Origin: Klebsiella electrica
Lineage (GTDB): Bacteria > Pseudomonadota > Gammaproteobacteria > Enterobacterales > Enterobacteriaceae
Reading direction: 5' to 3'
DNA length: 64,000 nucleotides
Assembly: GCF_006711645.1 (NCBI RefSeq)
Contig: NZ_CP041248.1
Span: 62,001 to 126,000 of the forward strand
The number at the start of each line of letters is the position of its first letter. The stretch's first letter is position 1. Shown here in pieces: positions 39,400 to 48,231 of this stretch. The notes under the pieces are model-generated. The model was not told the DNA's origin, ran no database searches, and saw only the letters and a list, made by a program, of their open reading frames with translations. The position numbers were made by a program, and so were the translations under genes.

Positions 39400-40445
39400 A
39401 GCCGTATTTCCGTAAAGCCGGAAACCCGGCTTCACACACACACGTACTCCCGGCTCTCCGTAGAGCCGCATTCCCGGTCGTTCTGCTAGCGGCGACCGCG
39501 CTCGCGGGCTGCGCGACCACCAATCCGCCGCCGGAGATTTCCTACGACAATGCGGCTCCGGCGGTGCAGACCGTCGATCCACCCGCGCCGGTCACCGTGG
39601 TCGAGCTGCCCCGGCCGCTGCCGCTGCCTGGCCAATTGCAGCGTGTGGAGGAGACGCGGCGTGCCCCGGAGCCTTCTAATCCGACCGCTCGCGTCAACCA
39701 GGCAAACGAGGCGGCACGAGTCCAGCCGGTGCGCGACGGCTTCATTAACTCGATGCAGGTCTACCCGTGGACTCAAGGGGCGCTTTATCAAGTCTATACC
39801 GCCGTCGGGCAGATCACCGACATCGCGCTCCAACCCGGGGAGCAGCTTGTCGGCGCAGGCCCGGTGGCCGCCGGCGACACAGTGCGCTGGATCATCGGCG
39901 ACACCGAGAGCGGATCGGGGGCAACGCGCCAGATCCACATCCTAGTAAAGCCCACCCGCGCCGACCTGATGACAAACCTCGTCATCAACACCAACATGCG
40001 CACCTATCACATGGAGCTGCGCTCGACAGAGCGCACCTATATGGCGTCGGTCTCATGGCAGTATCCGCAAGACCAGCTCATTGCGCTGCGCCGTCAGAAC
40101 GCCGAGGCGCAGGCGGCCCAGCCGGTGGCGAGCGGCGTCGATCTCGCGAACGTCAACTTCCGCTATGCGATCGAGGGCGACCGTGCGCCGTGGCGGCCGC
40201 TGCGCGCCTTCGACGACGGACGCCAGGTCTTTATCGAGTTTCCGCGCGGCATCGGTCAGGGCGAGATGCCGCCACTCTTCGTCGTCGGCCCCGAGGGCAA
40301 CACCTCTGAGCTCGTGAACTATCGCGTTCGCGGCCACCACATGATCGTTGATCGTCTGTTCGCGGCTGCCGAACTTCGCTTCGGCTCCGGCCGCGAGCAG
40401 AAGCGCGTCAGGATCGTCCGCACAGACGGGAGGCCGACCTCGTGA
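39396..40445 (+). CDS. trbG: TrbG/VirB9-like conjugation protein
   Basis: 349 residues. A hydrophobic signal ends in the lipobox ALAGC (cysteine near residue 38), then a proline-rich linker and the TrbG/VirB9 domain (VYTAVGQITDIALQPGEQL, LVKPTRADLMTNLVI, the C-terminal DDGRQVFIEFP). It is an outer-membrane core-complex subunit. Operon order trbF-trbG-trbI with four-base overlaps. Confidence 0.9.
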   Translation: MKPYFRKAGNPASHTHVLPALRRAAFPVVLLAATALAGCATTNPPPEISYDNAAPAVQTVDPPAPVTVVELPRPLPLPGQLQRVEETRRAPEPSNPTARVNQANEAARVQPVRDGFINSMQVYPWTQGALYQVYTAVGQITDIALQPGEQLVGAGPVAAGDTVRWIIGDTESGSGATRQIHILVKPTRADLMTNLVINTNMRTYHMELRSTERTYMASVSWQYPQDQLIALRRQNAEAQAAQPVASGVDLANVNFRYAIEGDRAPWRPLRAFDDGRQVFIEFPRGIGQGEMPPLFVVGPEGNTSELVNYRVRGHHMIVDRLFAAAELRFGSGREQKRVRIVRTDGRPTS

Positions 40446-41662
40446 GCGAGAACCCGCCCCGGATTGAGGAAGTGCCGGACGACGATGCGCAGCCCCTGAC
40501 CGGCGAGCCGGTCGGGCCTGCGCCGATGCGGCTGCGGGCCGAACCGCCCCGCGTCACCCGGTTGTCGCGGAAGGTTCTCGCCGGCCTCGGTCTTGTCGCC
40601 AGCGTCGGGCTCGGAGGTGCGCTGATCTACGCGCTTCAGACCCGCGACGCCGGTCGGCCGAACGACGAACTCTATTCGACCGAGAACCGCTCGACCGCTG
40701 ACGGACTGGCCGGCCTGCCGCGAGATTACAGTGGCGTGCCACAGCTCGGTCCCCCTCTTCCCGGTGACCTCGGCCGGCCGATCCTTAGTACCCAGGATCG
40801 CGGACAGCCGGTGCCCACACCCGGGACGGCCACGCCCAATCCCGGCATCAGCCCGGAAGAGCAGCGCCGCCTTCAGGAAATCGAGACCGCGCGCACCAGC
40901 CGTCTCTTCTCCGGATCGGAAAGCCGGGGCACACCCGCTGCTGCGGGAGCTGCCCCAGCGCTCGCGCCGGTGCCGGATTTGGCGAGCATTGGCCTCGCTC
41001 CGCCGCCCGCCACGCCCTCGGCGCAGGACCGGCAGAACGCGTTTCTGAACGCCGCGGCCGATCGCAGGACGGTTGCGCCCGATCGCGTCGCTGCGCCAGT
41101 ATCGCCGAACGTCCTTCAGGCGGGAGCAGTGATATCCGCGGCGCTGATCACCGGCATCCGATCCGATCTACCCGGCCAGATCACCGCGCAGGTCACCGAA
41201 AACATCTACGACAGCCCAACCGGCCGTATCTTGCTTGTGCCGCAAGGCACTCGTGTGGTCGGGCAGTACGACAACAACGTGCAGTTCGGCCAGAGCCGAG
41301 TCCTGCTCGTCTGGACTCGGCTCGTCTTCCCGAACGGGCGCTCGATCGTTCTCGAGCGCCAGCCTGGTGCTGACGCTGAAGGGTTCGCCGGGCTGCAGGA
41401 TGGCGTCGATTACCATTGGTGGGATCTGGCCAAGGCTGCGGGATTGTCGACACTGCTGAGCGTCGGCGCCGAACTCGCGGTCGACAACGACGATCAGCTC
41501 GTTCAGGCGATCCGGAACGGTGGGCAGGACACCATCAACGACGCAGGGCAGCAGATTGTGAGGCGTCAGCTCAACGTCGCGCCCACGATCACTATTCGGC
41601 CCGGATTTCCCGTGCGCGTTCTCGTGACGCGAGACTTGGTACTGGAGCCATATGGAGGGTGA
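40442..41662 (+). CDS. trbI: TrbI/VirB10-like conjugation protein
   Basis: 406 residues from GTG 40442, overlapping the trbG stop. One transmembrane helix (about 43-65), a proline-rich linker and the TrbI C-terminal domain from about 220 (QAGAVISAALITGIRSDLPG, RILLVPQGTRVVGQYD, FPVRVLVTRDLVL). It bridges the two membranes in the transfer channel. Upstream trb genes are absent, so the system is inactive here. Confidence 0.92.
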   Translation: MSENPPRIEEVPDDDAQPLTGEPVGPAPMRLRAEPPRVTRLSRKVLAGLGLVASVGLGGALIYALQTRDAGRPNDELYSTENRSTADGLAGLPRDYSGVPQLGPPLPGDLGRPILSTQDRGQPVPTPGTATPNPGISPEEQRRLQEIETARTSRLFSGSESRGTPAAAGAAPALAPVPDLASIGLAPPPATPSAQDRQNAFLNAAADRRTVAPDRVAAPVSPNVLQAGAVISAALITGIRSDLPGQITAQVTENIYDSPTGRILLVPQGTRVVGQYDNNVQFGQSRVLLVWTRLVFPNGRSIVLERQPGADAEGFAGLQDGVDYHWWDLAKAAGLSTLLSVGAELAVDNDDQLVQAIRNGGQDTINDAGQQIVRRQLNVAPTITIRPGFPVRVLVTRDLVLEPYGG

Positions 41663-41901
41663 TGATGTCGAAGCTTAAGCTAGGCCCCATCGCGGACGAC
41701 AAGCCGCTTAAGGTACAGGTCGAGCTACCTGCAGCTCTCCACCAGGACCTTGTTGACTACGCCCACCTATTGGGCCGAGAGCAAGGTCAGTCCGCTGTTG
41801 ACCCAGCTCGGTTAATCGTCCCGATGTTACAACGGTTCATCGCGACAGACCGTGGCTTCGCCAAAGCCAGGCGAACGTTGACGCCGGGGAGCGCCGATTA
41901 A
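41662..41901 (+). CDS. DUF2274 protein
   Basis: A 79-residue protein (MMSKLKLGPIADDKPLKVQV), typical of the DUF2274 gene that follows trbI in alphaproteobacterial and Tn4371-like integrative elements. It looks like a ribbon-helix-helix protein (VELPAALHQDLVDYAHLLGRE). The start overlaps the trbI stop. Confidence 0.85.
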   Translation: MMSKLKLGPIADDKPLKVQVELPAALHQDLVDYAHLLGREQGQSAVDPARLIVPMLQRFIATDRGFAKARRTLTPGSAD

Positions 41902-42794
41902 TCCGTGGTCCCCGCTCTAGAGGGGGTGTCGAAACACTTCAGCAGCAGCGGCAGAGTCGGGTTGTCGTTGTCACTGGAAGAAATTATAGCGGCCGTCGGC
42001 GCCCGCGCCGATGGGAGCGGGATCAACGCGATATCCGGCCGGTAGATCACGCTGGTGATGGTCAAGCCGAAGCCCTGTTCGACCATCGTCAGCAGGGTTT
42101 CTCGGCTGACTTGTTGGATCGAGAGTTGAACCGCTCCGTCTCCGGCGCCCACCATGCGCCGGAGTATGCCAGCGAGCTCACGCCCAGCGCCATCCGAGCG
42201 AACGAGGAAGACTTCGTCACAAACGTCCTCCCACGACAGCTGTGGCCGTGCTGCCAACTCGTGAAGCGGGGACAATGCCACGAACAGATCTGGTTCGCAG
42301 AGACGTCGAACTTGGAACTGAGGGCTCTTGCTCGCACTCAGGCTGATTGCTGCGTCCAGTAATCCGCGCTTCACCCCCAAAGTGTTTTCTTCTGAAGTGC
42401 CTTCCTCAAGCTTTACCTCGATCGTCGGATGTCTATTTCTGAATGCCGAGAGAATGTTGATGATCGGGCACGCCGGGAACGCTTCAAGCATTCCAAACCT
42501 CACGAGCCCGGTCTTGAGTTTCCGCGCGGAGCGGATCTCCGTTGCGGCGTTACGAAGGTAGCGCGCTCCCACCACCGCTTGTTGAAGGAAGCGCTCACCT
42601 TCTGGAGTCAGCCCTGCCCCCGCTCGCGTACGCTTGAAGAGAGAAAAGCCAAGTTGGCGCTCAAACAGCTGCACACGTCGGCTGACGGTGGATTGCGATA
42701 TCGATAGGCGCTCCGCCGCTCGGCGGAAGCTGCCGGCCTCGGCGACCTGAACGGCGTACTTCAGGTATCGGAGATCAAGAGTCAGGTCGGGCAT
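41898..42794 (-). CDS. LysR-family regulator of the trb locus type
   Basis: 298 residues: N-terminal helix-turn-helix AEAGSFRRAAERLSISQSTVSRRVQLFERQLG and an effector domain from about 95. It overlaps the end of the DUF2274 gene convergently. A LysR gene at this place is common in sphingomonad trb clusters, so it belongs to the conjugation block rather than to the stress island. Ligand unknown. Confidence 0.88.
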   Translation of the reverse strand: MPDLTLDLRYLKYAVQVAEAGSFRRAAERLSISQSTVSRRVQLFERQLGFSLFKRTRAGAGLTPEGERFLQQAVVGARYLRNAATEIRSARKLKTGLVRFGMLEAFPACPIINILSAFRNRHPTIEVKLEEGTSEENTLGVKRGLLDAAISLSASKSPQFQVRRLCEPDLFVALSPLHELAARPQLSWEDVCDEVFLVRSDGAGRELAGILRRMVGAGDGAVQLSIQQVSRETLLTMVEQGFGLTITSVIYRPDIALIPLPSARAPTAAIISSSDNDNPTLPLLLKCFDTPSRAGTTD

Positions 42795-43022
42795 GAGACC
42801 CGTCCGATCATACCGGCGGTCTCATCGGCGAACCGCCTGCGCCCGGTGAGCGGCACCCATGCACGTCCACTTTCATCGAGCCCACCCCCGCTAGCGCCTG
42901 GGGAACGAGCACGTCCGTTGATCTCAGATGTGGAATCCGAGCTGAGCCCCTCAATGAGCATGACCATGTCCGAATCTGTCATAGATGCATGCGGCGGTCA
43001 TACATTTTCACACGCTTGAAGT

Positions 43023-43039
43023 CTATGCGCGAAGCATAT
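43023..43039. promoter_or_regulatory. Island operator 1, at the first MarR promoter
   Basis: CTATGCG-CGA-AGCATAT, a near match to the ATATGCG-N3-CGCATAT dyad seen upstream of five transcription units. It overlaps a probable -10 (TATATT, 43037-43042), and the ATG follows 12 bases later, which suggests autoregulation. Confidence 0.6.
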
Positions 43040-43050
43040 ATTCTTGCGGT

Positions 43051-43584
43051 ATGGAGCCTGAGGTCGCCAAGTACCATTTAGGTGCACTCGCGTTGGCCGT
43101 TGCAGACAGCATCGCCAGTGTCTCGGCCTCGTTTTCACCAAGCGGCCCGGGGACCGCCGTGATGGTGTTACTCAGCATGGAGCCCGGACTGCCGATCAGC
43201 GTTTTGGCTACCTCGATCGGGCTTTCTCATGCCGGGACGGTGCGATTGATCGATAGGCTCGAGCGCGAACAGTTGGTGGAACGACGAAGACAAATCACCG
43301 ACAGGCGGGCGCGCTTCATTCACCTCACCAATTCGGGGAAGAAGATAACGGACGCCTTGCTCAAGGCACGGGAGCAGGTGATCTCCGAATGTATTTCGCC
43401 CCTGTCGCCCAATGACCTCGACATTCTAGGCATGCTGTCGGAGCGGCTCCTTGTGGCAAACGGCTTCGACAAAGATGGCTCGGTCAGCCTTTGCCATCTG
43501 TGCGGCTACAGCAGGATCGCGCCTTCCCGTGGTAAAGCTAAGCCGGGGCGCTCGCCACGCTGGAACGTCGCATCAGAAGGCTGA
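43051..43584 (+). CDS. MarR-family regulator 1
   Basis: A 177-residue winged-helix protein: SVLATSIGLSHAGTVRLIDRLEREQLVERR and wing TDRRARFIHLT. I start it at ATG 43051 because that aligns with MarR 2 and follows the operator. A single C-terminal CHLC pair remains of the longer cysteine motif seen in MarR 2. It is 26 bases upstream of the YeeE gene and probably controls the island. Confidence 0.85.
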   Translation: MEPEVAKYHLGALALAVADSIASVSASFSPSGPGTAVMVLLSMEPGLPISVLATSIGLSHAGTVRLIDRLEREQLVERRRQITDRRARFIHLTNSGKKITDALLKAREQVISECISPLSPNDLDILGMLSERLLVANGFDKDGSVSLCHLCGYSRIAPSRGKAKPGRSPRWNVASEG

Positions 43585-43610
43585 CGATATGATCAGGCAG
43601 GCTTGAAATA

Positions 43611-44570
43611 ATGGGATCGTTTGCGCTCGAACTTCTTCTATGCGTACTTGCCTTCGGGTTCGGATATGCGGCGAACCAAGGCGGAACCTGTTTAGTGGTG
43701 GCCGCTCATGAGTTACACAGAAGACAGCCGCCGAAAATGTTCGTCGGATTTCTCGCAGCGTCGGCAGCGGCAGGCCTGGTTGCGGTCCCGATAGTCTGGA
43801 CGGGAACACTGGGCGCAACACTCGCACCCTCGACCAGCATCAATTTCCTCCTGCTCATCGGCGCCATCGCCTTCGGCCTCGGCGCACTCATTAATGACAC
43901 ATGCCTGCTCGGATCGCTGGCGCGGCTTGGGGATGGGGAGATGCGACTTCTAGCTCTACCCTTGGGATTAACGATTGGTATCTTGGCTGCCGACCATGGC
44001 AGGTTCGGCTACGATTCAACATGGCCAAGCTTAATCTCCAAACCGAGCGCAACAGGCCTCGTTACTCTCCTAGCCTTCCTAGTTGTGCTCGTGCTGGCAC
44101 TCGTTTTCGTTTCCACGAAGAGCGTTCTGCGAACAAAGCCGGGTTGGTCGTTCGGCGCTTCGATGATTGGACTCGGTATCACTGGCGGACTTCTATATGC
44201 ACTCTCGCCGGCCTGGACCTTCGCAGACGTGATTCAACGCGCCCTTCCTCTCAGAATGTCCCCGGCCGGCGAGGTCGCGCTCACTGCGGTGATCTCTTCG
44301 ATCGCAGGCGCCCTAACCGCCTCCTTTCGCCAAGGCAATCTGCGTCTCCAACTGCCGACAGCCAATGGCATTCTGCGATCTGTCGTCGGCGGCACATTGA
44401 TGGGTATCGGCATCGCGCTCATACCCGGCGGGAATGATGGGTTGATCCTCGCAGCGGTTCCGACTCTTTCACCTGGTGGGATAGTCGCCTACCTTCTGAT
44501 GACGACGACAATCGTCTTCGGATTTGCAGCGCGTGGTAAGTTATTCCGGCGCTGCCTTTCACGGCCATGA
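43611..44570 (+). CDS. YeeE/YedE-family sulfur-compound transporter
   Basis: A 319-residue membrane protein with about nine hydrophobic helices. Family cysteines sit in NQGGTCLVVAAHE and INDTCLLGSLARLGDGEMR, the thiosulfate path of YeeE/TsuA. It lies in an operon with MarR 1. Import of thiosulfate or a related sulfur anion would feed thiol synthesis; the substrate is inferred. Confidence 0.82.
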   Translation: MGSFALELLLCVLAFGFGYAANQGGTCLVVAAHELHRRQPPKMFVGFLAASAAAGLVAVPIVWTGTLGATLAPSTSINFLLLIGAIAFGLGALINDTCLLGSLARLGDGEMRLLALPLGLTIGILAADHGRFGYDSTWPSLISKPSATGLVTLLAFLVVLVLALVFVSTKSVLRTKPGWSFGASMIGLGITGGLLYALSPAWTFADVIQRALPLRMSPAGEVALTAVISSIAGALTASFRQGNLRLQLPTANGILRSVVGGTLMGIGIALIPGGNDGLILAAVPTLSPGGIVAYLLMTTTIVFGFAARGKLFRRCLSRP

Positions 44571-44608
44571 TAAGGGCAACAGAGGACTTGCCCTCCTGAC
44601 ATGAGCAT

Positions 44609-44995
44609 TTATCCCGACCGGGAATATCGGCTGACTAGCTCGTATGCCTTTGCAGGCCCTTGGACCATGATGACCACTTCAAAGGCCGCCGGCCCCAGAA
44701 TCCTGTAGGTTGCATGGTAGGTGTCGTCTCCGCAGGCATAGACGCCACTCGCTTCCAACCCGGTATCCGTCCGCGAGAAACTCAAGCTGAGGAACTGCGT
44801 CCCGATATGAGGTCCGTCTGCGAACTCGACGACAACACTGTCCTCGCTCAAGCGATAGCGATACTGCCGGCACGCGGAGAATACTCTGCCATCTGCCAGT
44901 GAGAGAATGCCGCTCTCTCGATAAGCGAGCGCGCCTTCGCCGATCGCTGCTACGATTTCGGTGGGCATGGTTATCTCGTCCAGGGCCGCGTCCAT
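44609..44995 (-). CDS. DUF6314 family protein
   Basis: A beta-rich protein that reads like DUF6314: ALAYRESGILSLADGRVFSACRQYRY, then VEFADGPHIGTQFLSL, CGDDTYHATYRI and VQGPAKAYELVSRYSR. Its N-terminal strand is shorter than usual. I take ATG 44995; a TTG at 45019 is possible. It is divergent from the DUF417 gene across operator 2. Function unknown; possibly a lipocalin-like ligand binder. Confidence 0.6.
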   Translation of the reverse strand: MDAALDEITMPTEIVAAIGEGALAYRESGILSLADGRVFSACRQYRYRLSEDSVVVEFADGPHIGTQFLSLSFSRTDTGLEASGVYACGDDTYHATYRILGPAAFEVVIMVQGPAKAYELVSRYSRSG

Positions 44996-45173
44996 CCGTA
45001 CAGGCTGGACGTTTGCCAACGGGCTATAGGCCCACCCGGAGCGCCAGCCCCATCAAGTCAAAATCCCGCAAAGGTCGCGCGTTTGCTGGGTAAAGGCATC
45101 GCCGATGAGGATGGCTTCGTGAGGCAGCGAAGCGCGAGCCAGCCGCTCGACATATCTCGCTTATTAGTATATG

Positions 45174-45194
45174 GTATATGCGTCGCGCATATAC
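45174..45194. promoter_or_regulatory. Island operator 2, perfect dyad
   Basis: Nine-base arms GTATATGCG and CGCATATAC around TCG, with no mismatch. It lies between the divergent DUF6314 and DUF417 genes, 72 bases from the latter's ATG. Confidence 0.75.
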
Positions 45195-45265
45195 TGCAAC
45201 GCCTGCCCGAAGCACGTAGACGACGTTCGTGACGTTCCCACGGGACCACTGTTGAGGAATTTTAG

Positions 45266-45754
45266 ATGAGCATTTTCGACCGTTATGAATTTCTTGTCCC
45301 CGAGCACGGTCGGAGGGATCTTGGCCTGCTTAGATGGGCTCTCGTGATCGTATTTCTGTGGTTCGGCGCGATGAAGTTCACAGCGTACGAGGCCTATGGT
45401 ATCGCCCCGTTTATCGAACACAGCCCGATCATGAATTGGCTCGGCATGTTCGGGACGCAGGGGCAAAGCTATTTCATCGGCGTTATCGAGTTATCGACCG
45501 GTCTCGTTCTGATCCTTGGTGCATTTCGTCCACTCTTCTCTGCGCTAGGCGCACTAATGTCAGCAGCGACCTATCTGATCACGCTGACCTTTTTCATCAC
45601 CACTCCAGGTGTCGCGGAGCAGACTGCCGGCGGCTTTCCTGCGATTTCGGCTGCACCAGGGCAGTTTCTACTGAAGGACGCAGTTCTGCTAGCGGCGTCC
45701 CTCGTGCTGCTGCGTGCTTCGGTCCGCCACAGAGGGGCGCTTGTGCTCTCGTGA
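45266..45754 (+). CDS. DUF417 inner-membrane protein (RclC/YkgB-like)
   Basis: 162 residues with four hydrophobic segments. It follows E. coli RclC closely in pattern: LRWALVIVFLWFGAMKFTAYEA, IAPFIEHSPIMNWL, VIELSTGLVLILG, TLTFFITTPGV and GQFLLKDAVLLAAS. RclC belongs to the reactive-chlorine resistance operon. The perfect operator 2 lies upstream. This gene is the strongest hint that the island answers hypochlorite-like stress. Confidence 0.82.
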   Translation: MSIFDRYEFLVPEHGRRDLGLLRWALVIVFLWFGAMKFTAYEAYGIAPFIEHSPIMNWLGMFGTQGQSYFIGVIELSTGLVLILGAFRPLFSALGALMSAATYLITLTFFITTPGVAEQTAGGFPAISAAPGQFLLKDAVLLAASLVLLRASVRHRGALVLS

Positions 45755-45767
45755 CTGTGGTCCTCTC

Positions 45768-45995
45768 GTGACGGCGGGCGTGCAAATCCTGCAGAACCTC
45801 CGCGGGGCATGGATGCTCCGTCGCGATATCGAGCCCGGAGGCGCTCAGCTGCATGGCGACGCGGTCTTCGCCCGTTTCGCCGCAATCCCCGACGTCGTGG
45901 AGCACGGACTGTTCCTCAATGGGATTGATACAATCGTGATCGCGCGCGGTGACACGATGGAAGTGCGACGCCGGGGGCAAGCTAGGTCTCGCTGA
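45768..45995 (+). pseudogene. DUF6314 fragment (N-terminal half)
   Basis: A GTG-started frame with LRGAWMLRRDIEPGGAQLHGDAVFARF, the DUF6314 N-terminal signature, which then degenerates after about 50 residues. The DUF6314 gene at 44609 lacks precisely this N-terminal strand. The two may be relics of one duplicated gene. Confidence 0.5.
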
Positions 45996-46237
45996 TCTGC
46001 ACCTGCGCGGCCTGGATGACAGCGCTGACGCGGAGTGATTCTCGGGCGCGACCTACGGCGATTCCGAGCGAAAAGGCTTGCCCTATAGCCGCCAGGTATC
46101 AACGGTTCCGCGGCCTTAACGAGCCGGACCCGTTTTTTTCGGCGCGCTCGATCAGTCGAAATCCTCCGAAACCCTTCTAAAACAGGACATTTTCCACAAG
46201 CCGCGCGGAGGAAGAGGACCACGGTATGGCTTGCTGT
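45996..46237. other. Intergenic region before MarR 2
   Basis: No gene is seen. GC-rich, with a T-run near 46133-46139 preceded by GAGCCGGACCC, a weak terminator candidate. The MarR 2 promoter must lie at its right end. Confidence 0.4.
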
Positions 46238-46258
46238 CTATGCTCCGCGCACATATAG
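46238..46258. promoter_or_regulatory. Island operator 3, at the second MarR promoter
   Basis: CTATGCTCC-GCG-CACATATAG, an extended and less regular version of the island dyad. It ends nine bases before the MarR 2 ATG, matching the arrangement at MarR 1. Confidence 0.5.
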
Positions 46259-46266
46259 ATGTGGCA

Positions 46267-46806
46267 ATGGATGGACCTCGAGATCGAAACATTTTCGGGG
46301 CGTTCGCACTCATGATCAGCGACGACATCGTTCGCGCTAGTTCATCGCGGGCGCCGGAAGCTGGACCCGCCGCCTCAGCGCTGGCGTTGCTCGCGCACAA
46401 GCCCGGGCTCTCGATCCGTATGCTTGCGATCGGGGTGGGCCTTTCACATGCTGGAACTGTTCGCCTGGTGGATAGATTGGTAAGCGAGGGATTGATCGAG
46501 CGTAGGGAGCATTCGACAGACGGGCGCGCGCGATCCCTCTATCTTACTCCAACTGGCAAGGTCGCGAGCGACGAGGTCCTGGCCTCGCGCGATCAAGTGA
46601 TTGCCGAAGGGCTATCGATCCTTAATCCAGACGAACTGAAAACCTTATCGGACATCGCTGAACGCGTTCTCCGAAATCGCTTGGAAAACCTCGAGCAGTC
46701 ATACCGCATCTGCCGCTTGTGCTGCTACGAGGGCTGCACGAACTGCCCCGTCGATGCCGAATTGCATGAGCGAGGTGTGGACCGCGAGAAGAACGACGAC
46801 GCGTAG
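46267..46806 (+). CDS. MarR-family regulator 2 with a C-terminal cysteine cluster
   Basis: A 179-residue paralogue of MarR 1 (shared GLSHAGTVRLVDRLVSEGLIERR). After the winged helix the tail reads CRLCCYEGCTNCPVD, five cysteines that could bind metal or form disulfides on oxidation. The ATG at 46267 aligns with MarR 1; a TTG at 46231 would put the operator in the coding region. A redox- or electrophile-sensing repressor is likely. Confidence 0.83.
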   Translation: MDGPRDRNIFGAFALMISDDIVRASSSRAPEAGPAASALALLAHKPGLSIRMLAIGVGLSHAGTVRLVDRLVSEGLIERREHSTDGRARSLYLTPTGKVASDEVLASRDQVIAEGLSILNPDELKTLSDIAERVLRNRLENLEQSYRICRLCCYEGCTNCPVDAELHERGVDREKNDDA

Positions 46807-46814
46807 GAGACTCG

Positions 46815-46937
46815 CAATTGCGGCAGCTCAACGCTGCTCAGATGGCGGGGCTTCATAATGTCAGCGAGCCTACCATCAGCCGCATTCTTTTGGCTACGCG
46901 TCAAGCCGGCCGATCGGGCATGGCGGTCTCATTCTAA
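46815..46937 (+). pseudogene. C-terminal remnant of a serine recombinase
   Basis: A startless frame QLNAAQMAGLHNVSEPTISR followed by ILLATRQAGRSG and a TAA at 46935. The N-V-S-x-P-T-I-S-R-I helix resembles the DNA-binding end of resolvases. It suggests an old insertion boundary inside the island. Confidence 0.4.
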
Positions 46938-47202
46938 TATGTCGGTGATCGCCCCACTTTTAGCCGCTCAATTGATCGGAACGCGGTTTCGGAAGCGGCC
47001 GTTCAAACCACTCGCTGCATTCCCATTTCTCTATGTCCGATAGGTAGTTTCGGGGAAAAGCAGTCGGGAACAGGTTTCGGGAACGCATGCTCCGGCAGGA
47101 GCGCAGCGCGCGTCCCACACGCGTTTTCCCGGTAGAGCTTCCCAATCGGCAAAGTGCGGGCCACCTCAGACTGCGAACGCGAAAAACCGCCTGGCTGGTC
47201 AC
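46938..47202. other. Stretch without a recognised gene
   Basis: This 265-base stretch lies between the recombinase remnant and the oxidoreductase gene. Only shadow frames and a few GGAACG/CGTTCC words are seen. No island dyad is present. Confidence 0.35.
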
Positions 47203-48231
47203 TCAAGGCAGGGTAACGACGATTTTCGCTGCGGATACACCCGCCTTCAGGGCTTCCAAGGCAGCCTGGAGCATTTCAAGGCCCTGGCCCACGATCTTCG
47301 CCGGAGGGGCGGGGACGAACGTGCGCGCCGCGAGAGCCTGCGGCAGGAATTCGCGGTAGATCATTGGACCAACCTCGTCATCCTTGAGGCTCGTCCCGGA
47401 GATGTGCGTCGCCTCGACTCCAAATGAACGCTCGTCGGGCGGGGCCAGCGTCGCTGCCACCCGGCGCGAGCCCTCGCATCTCGCAACTACGGCAAAACAG
47501 TCTTTCATGTGACCGGTCGCGTGAAGCGTTCCAGCGAGACTGCGCCCGCGCATTGCCTCAATCACGTCTTCCACGATGGCTGGACTCGAGTGGTCAAGAA
47601 CCTCGCTTGCACCCAGCTCCTTCAACAGGCCGACGTTGCGCGCCGAAGCGGTGGCGACGCACCTGTAGCCCGACGCCACCGCGAGCTGGATGGCGTTGCA
47701 GCCAACGCTCGACGATCCACCCCAGACCAGAACGACCTCTGGACGCGCGGTCGGCGAGTGTAACGGTGGCGCGAGAGCCAACTGTGTCCGTCCGTAGAGC
47801 CCGCTTGCGGCGGTGCCAAGGCCAAGCGGGAGGACTGCCGCATCAGCGAAGGCAATGTTGTTGGGGATCGGCGCCGCCATGTGGTCCAGCACGATCGTGT
47901 GGTGCTGGAACGCACCCTGCGCAGGTTGATTTACGGTTGTCCCGACCGCCTGTCCGATGACTCGATCGCCGACCTTGAACCGCTCGACCGCGCCACCGAC
48001 CGCCGCGACCTCACCGGAGACGTCGCTGCCGAGAATCGCGGGATAGTCGAGCCATGGCAAAAGCGCGACGTCCTGCAGAATCCAGTCGAGTGGGTTGATC
48101 GCGATGGCCGCGTTGCGGATCAATATCTCGTTCGCCGCCAGATGCGGCAGAGCGGTGACACCGATCCTCAGTGGCTGCCCCGGCGCTTTCTGCCAGGCGG
48201 CCTGATTAGTCACGGTTTCGGTCATCATCAA
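47203..48231 (-). CDS. Zinc-type alcohol dehydrogenase/quinone oxidoreductase family protein
   Basis: A 342-residue medium-chain reductase: N-terminal [32 protein letters not shown], nucleotide motif [16 protein letters not shown] (Rossmann turn) and [11 protein letters not shown]. It lacks the zinc-ligand cysteines of true alcohol dehydrogenases, so it is likely an NADPH-dependent reductase of enals or quinones. Its ATG overlaps the msrA stop. Confidence 0.82.
   Translation of the reverse strand: MMMTETVTNQAAWQKAPGQPLRIGVTALPHLAANEILIRNAAIAINPLDWILQDVALLPWLDYPAILGSDVSGEVAAVGGAVERFKVGDRVIGQAVGTTVNQPAQGAFQHHTIVLDHMAAPIPNNIAFADAAVLPLGLGTAASGLYGRTQLALAPPLHSPTARPEVVLVWGGSSSVGCNAIQLAVASGYRCVATASARNVGLLKELGASEVLDHSSPAIVEDVIEAMRGRSLAGTLHATGHMKDCFAVVARCEGSRRVAATLAPPDERSFGVEATHISGTSLKDDEVGPMIYREFLPQALAARTFVPAPPAKIVGQGLEMLQAALEALKAGVSAAKIVVTLP

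Noticed and set aside
45588..46222. Long minus-strand open frames opposite the DUF417 and DUF6314-fragment genes
   Set aside because: They are GC-rich shadow frames with arginine-rich translations and no family resemblance, while the plus-strand frames match known families.
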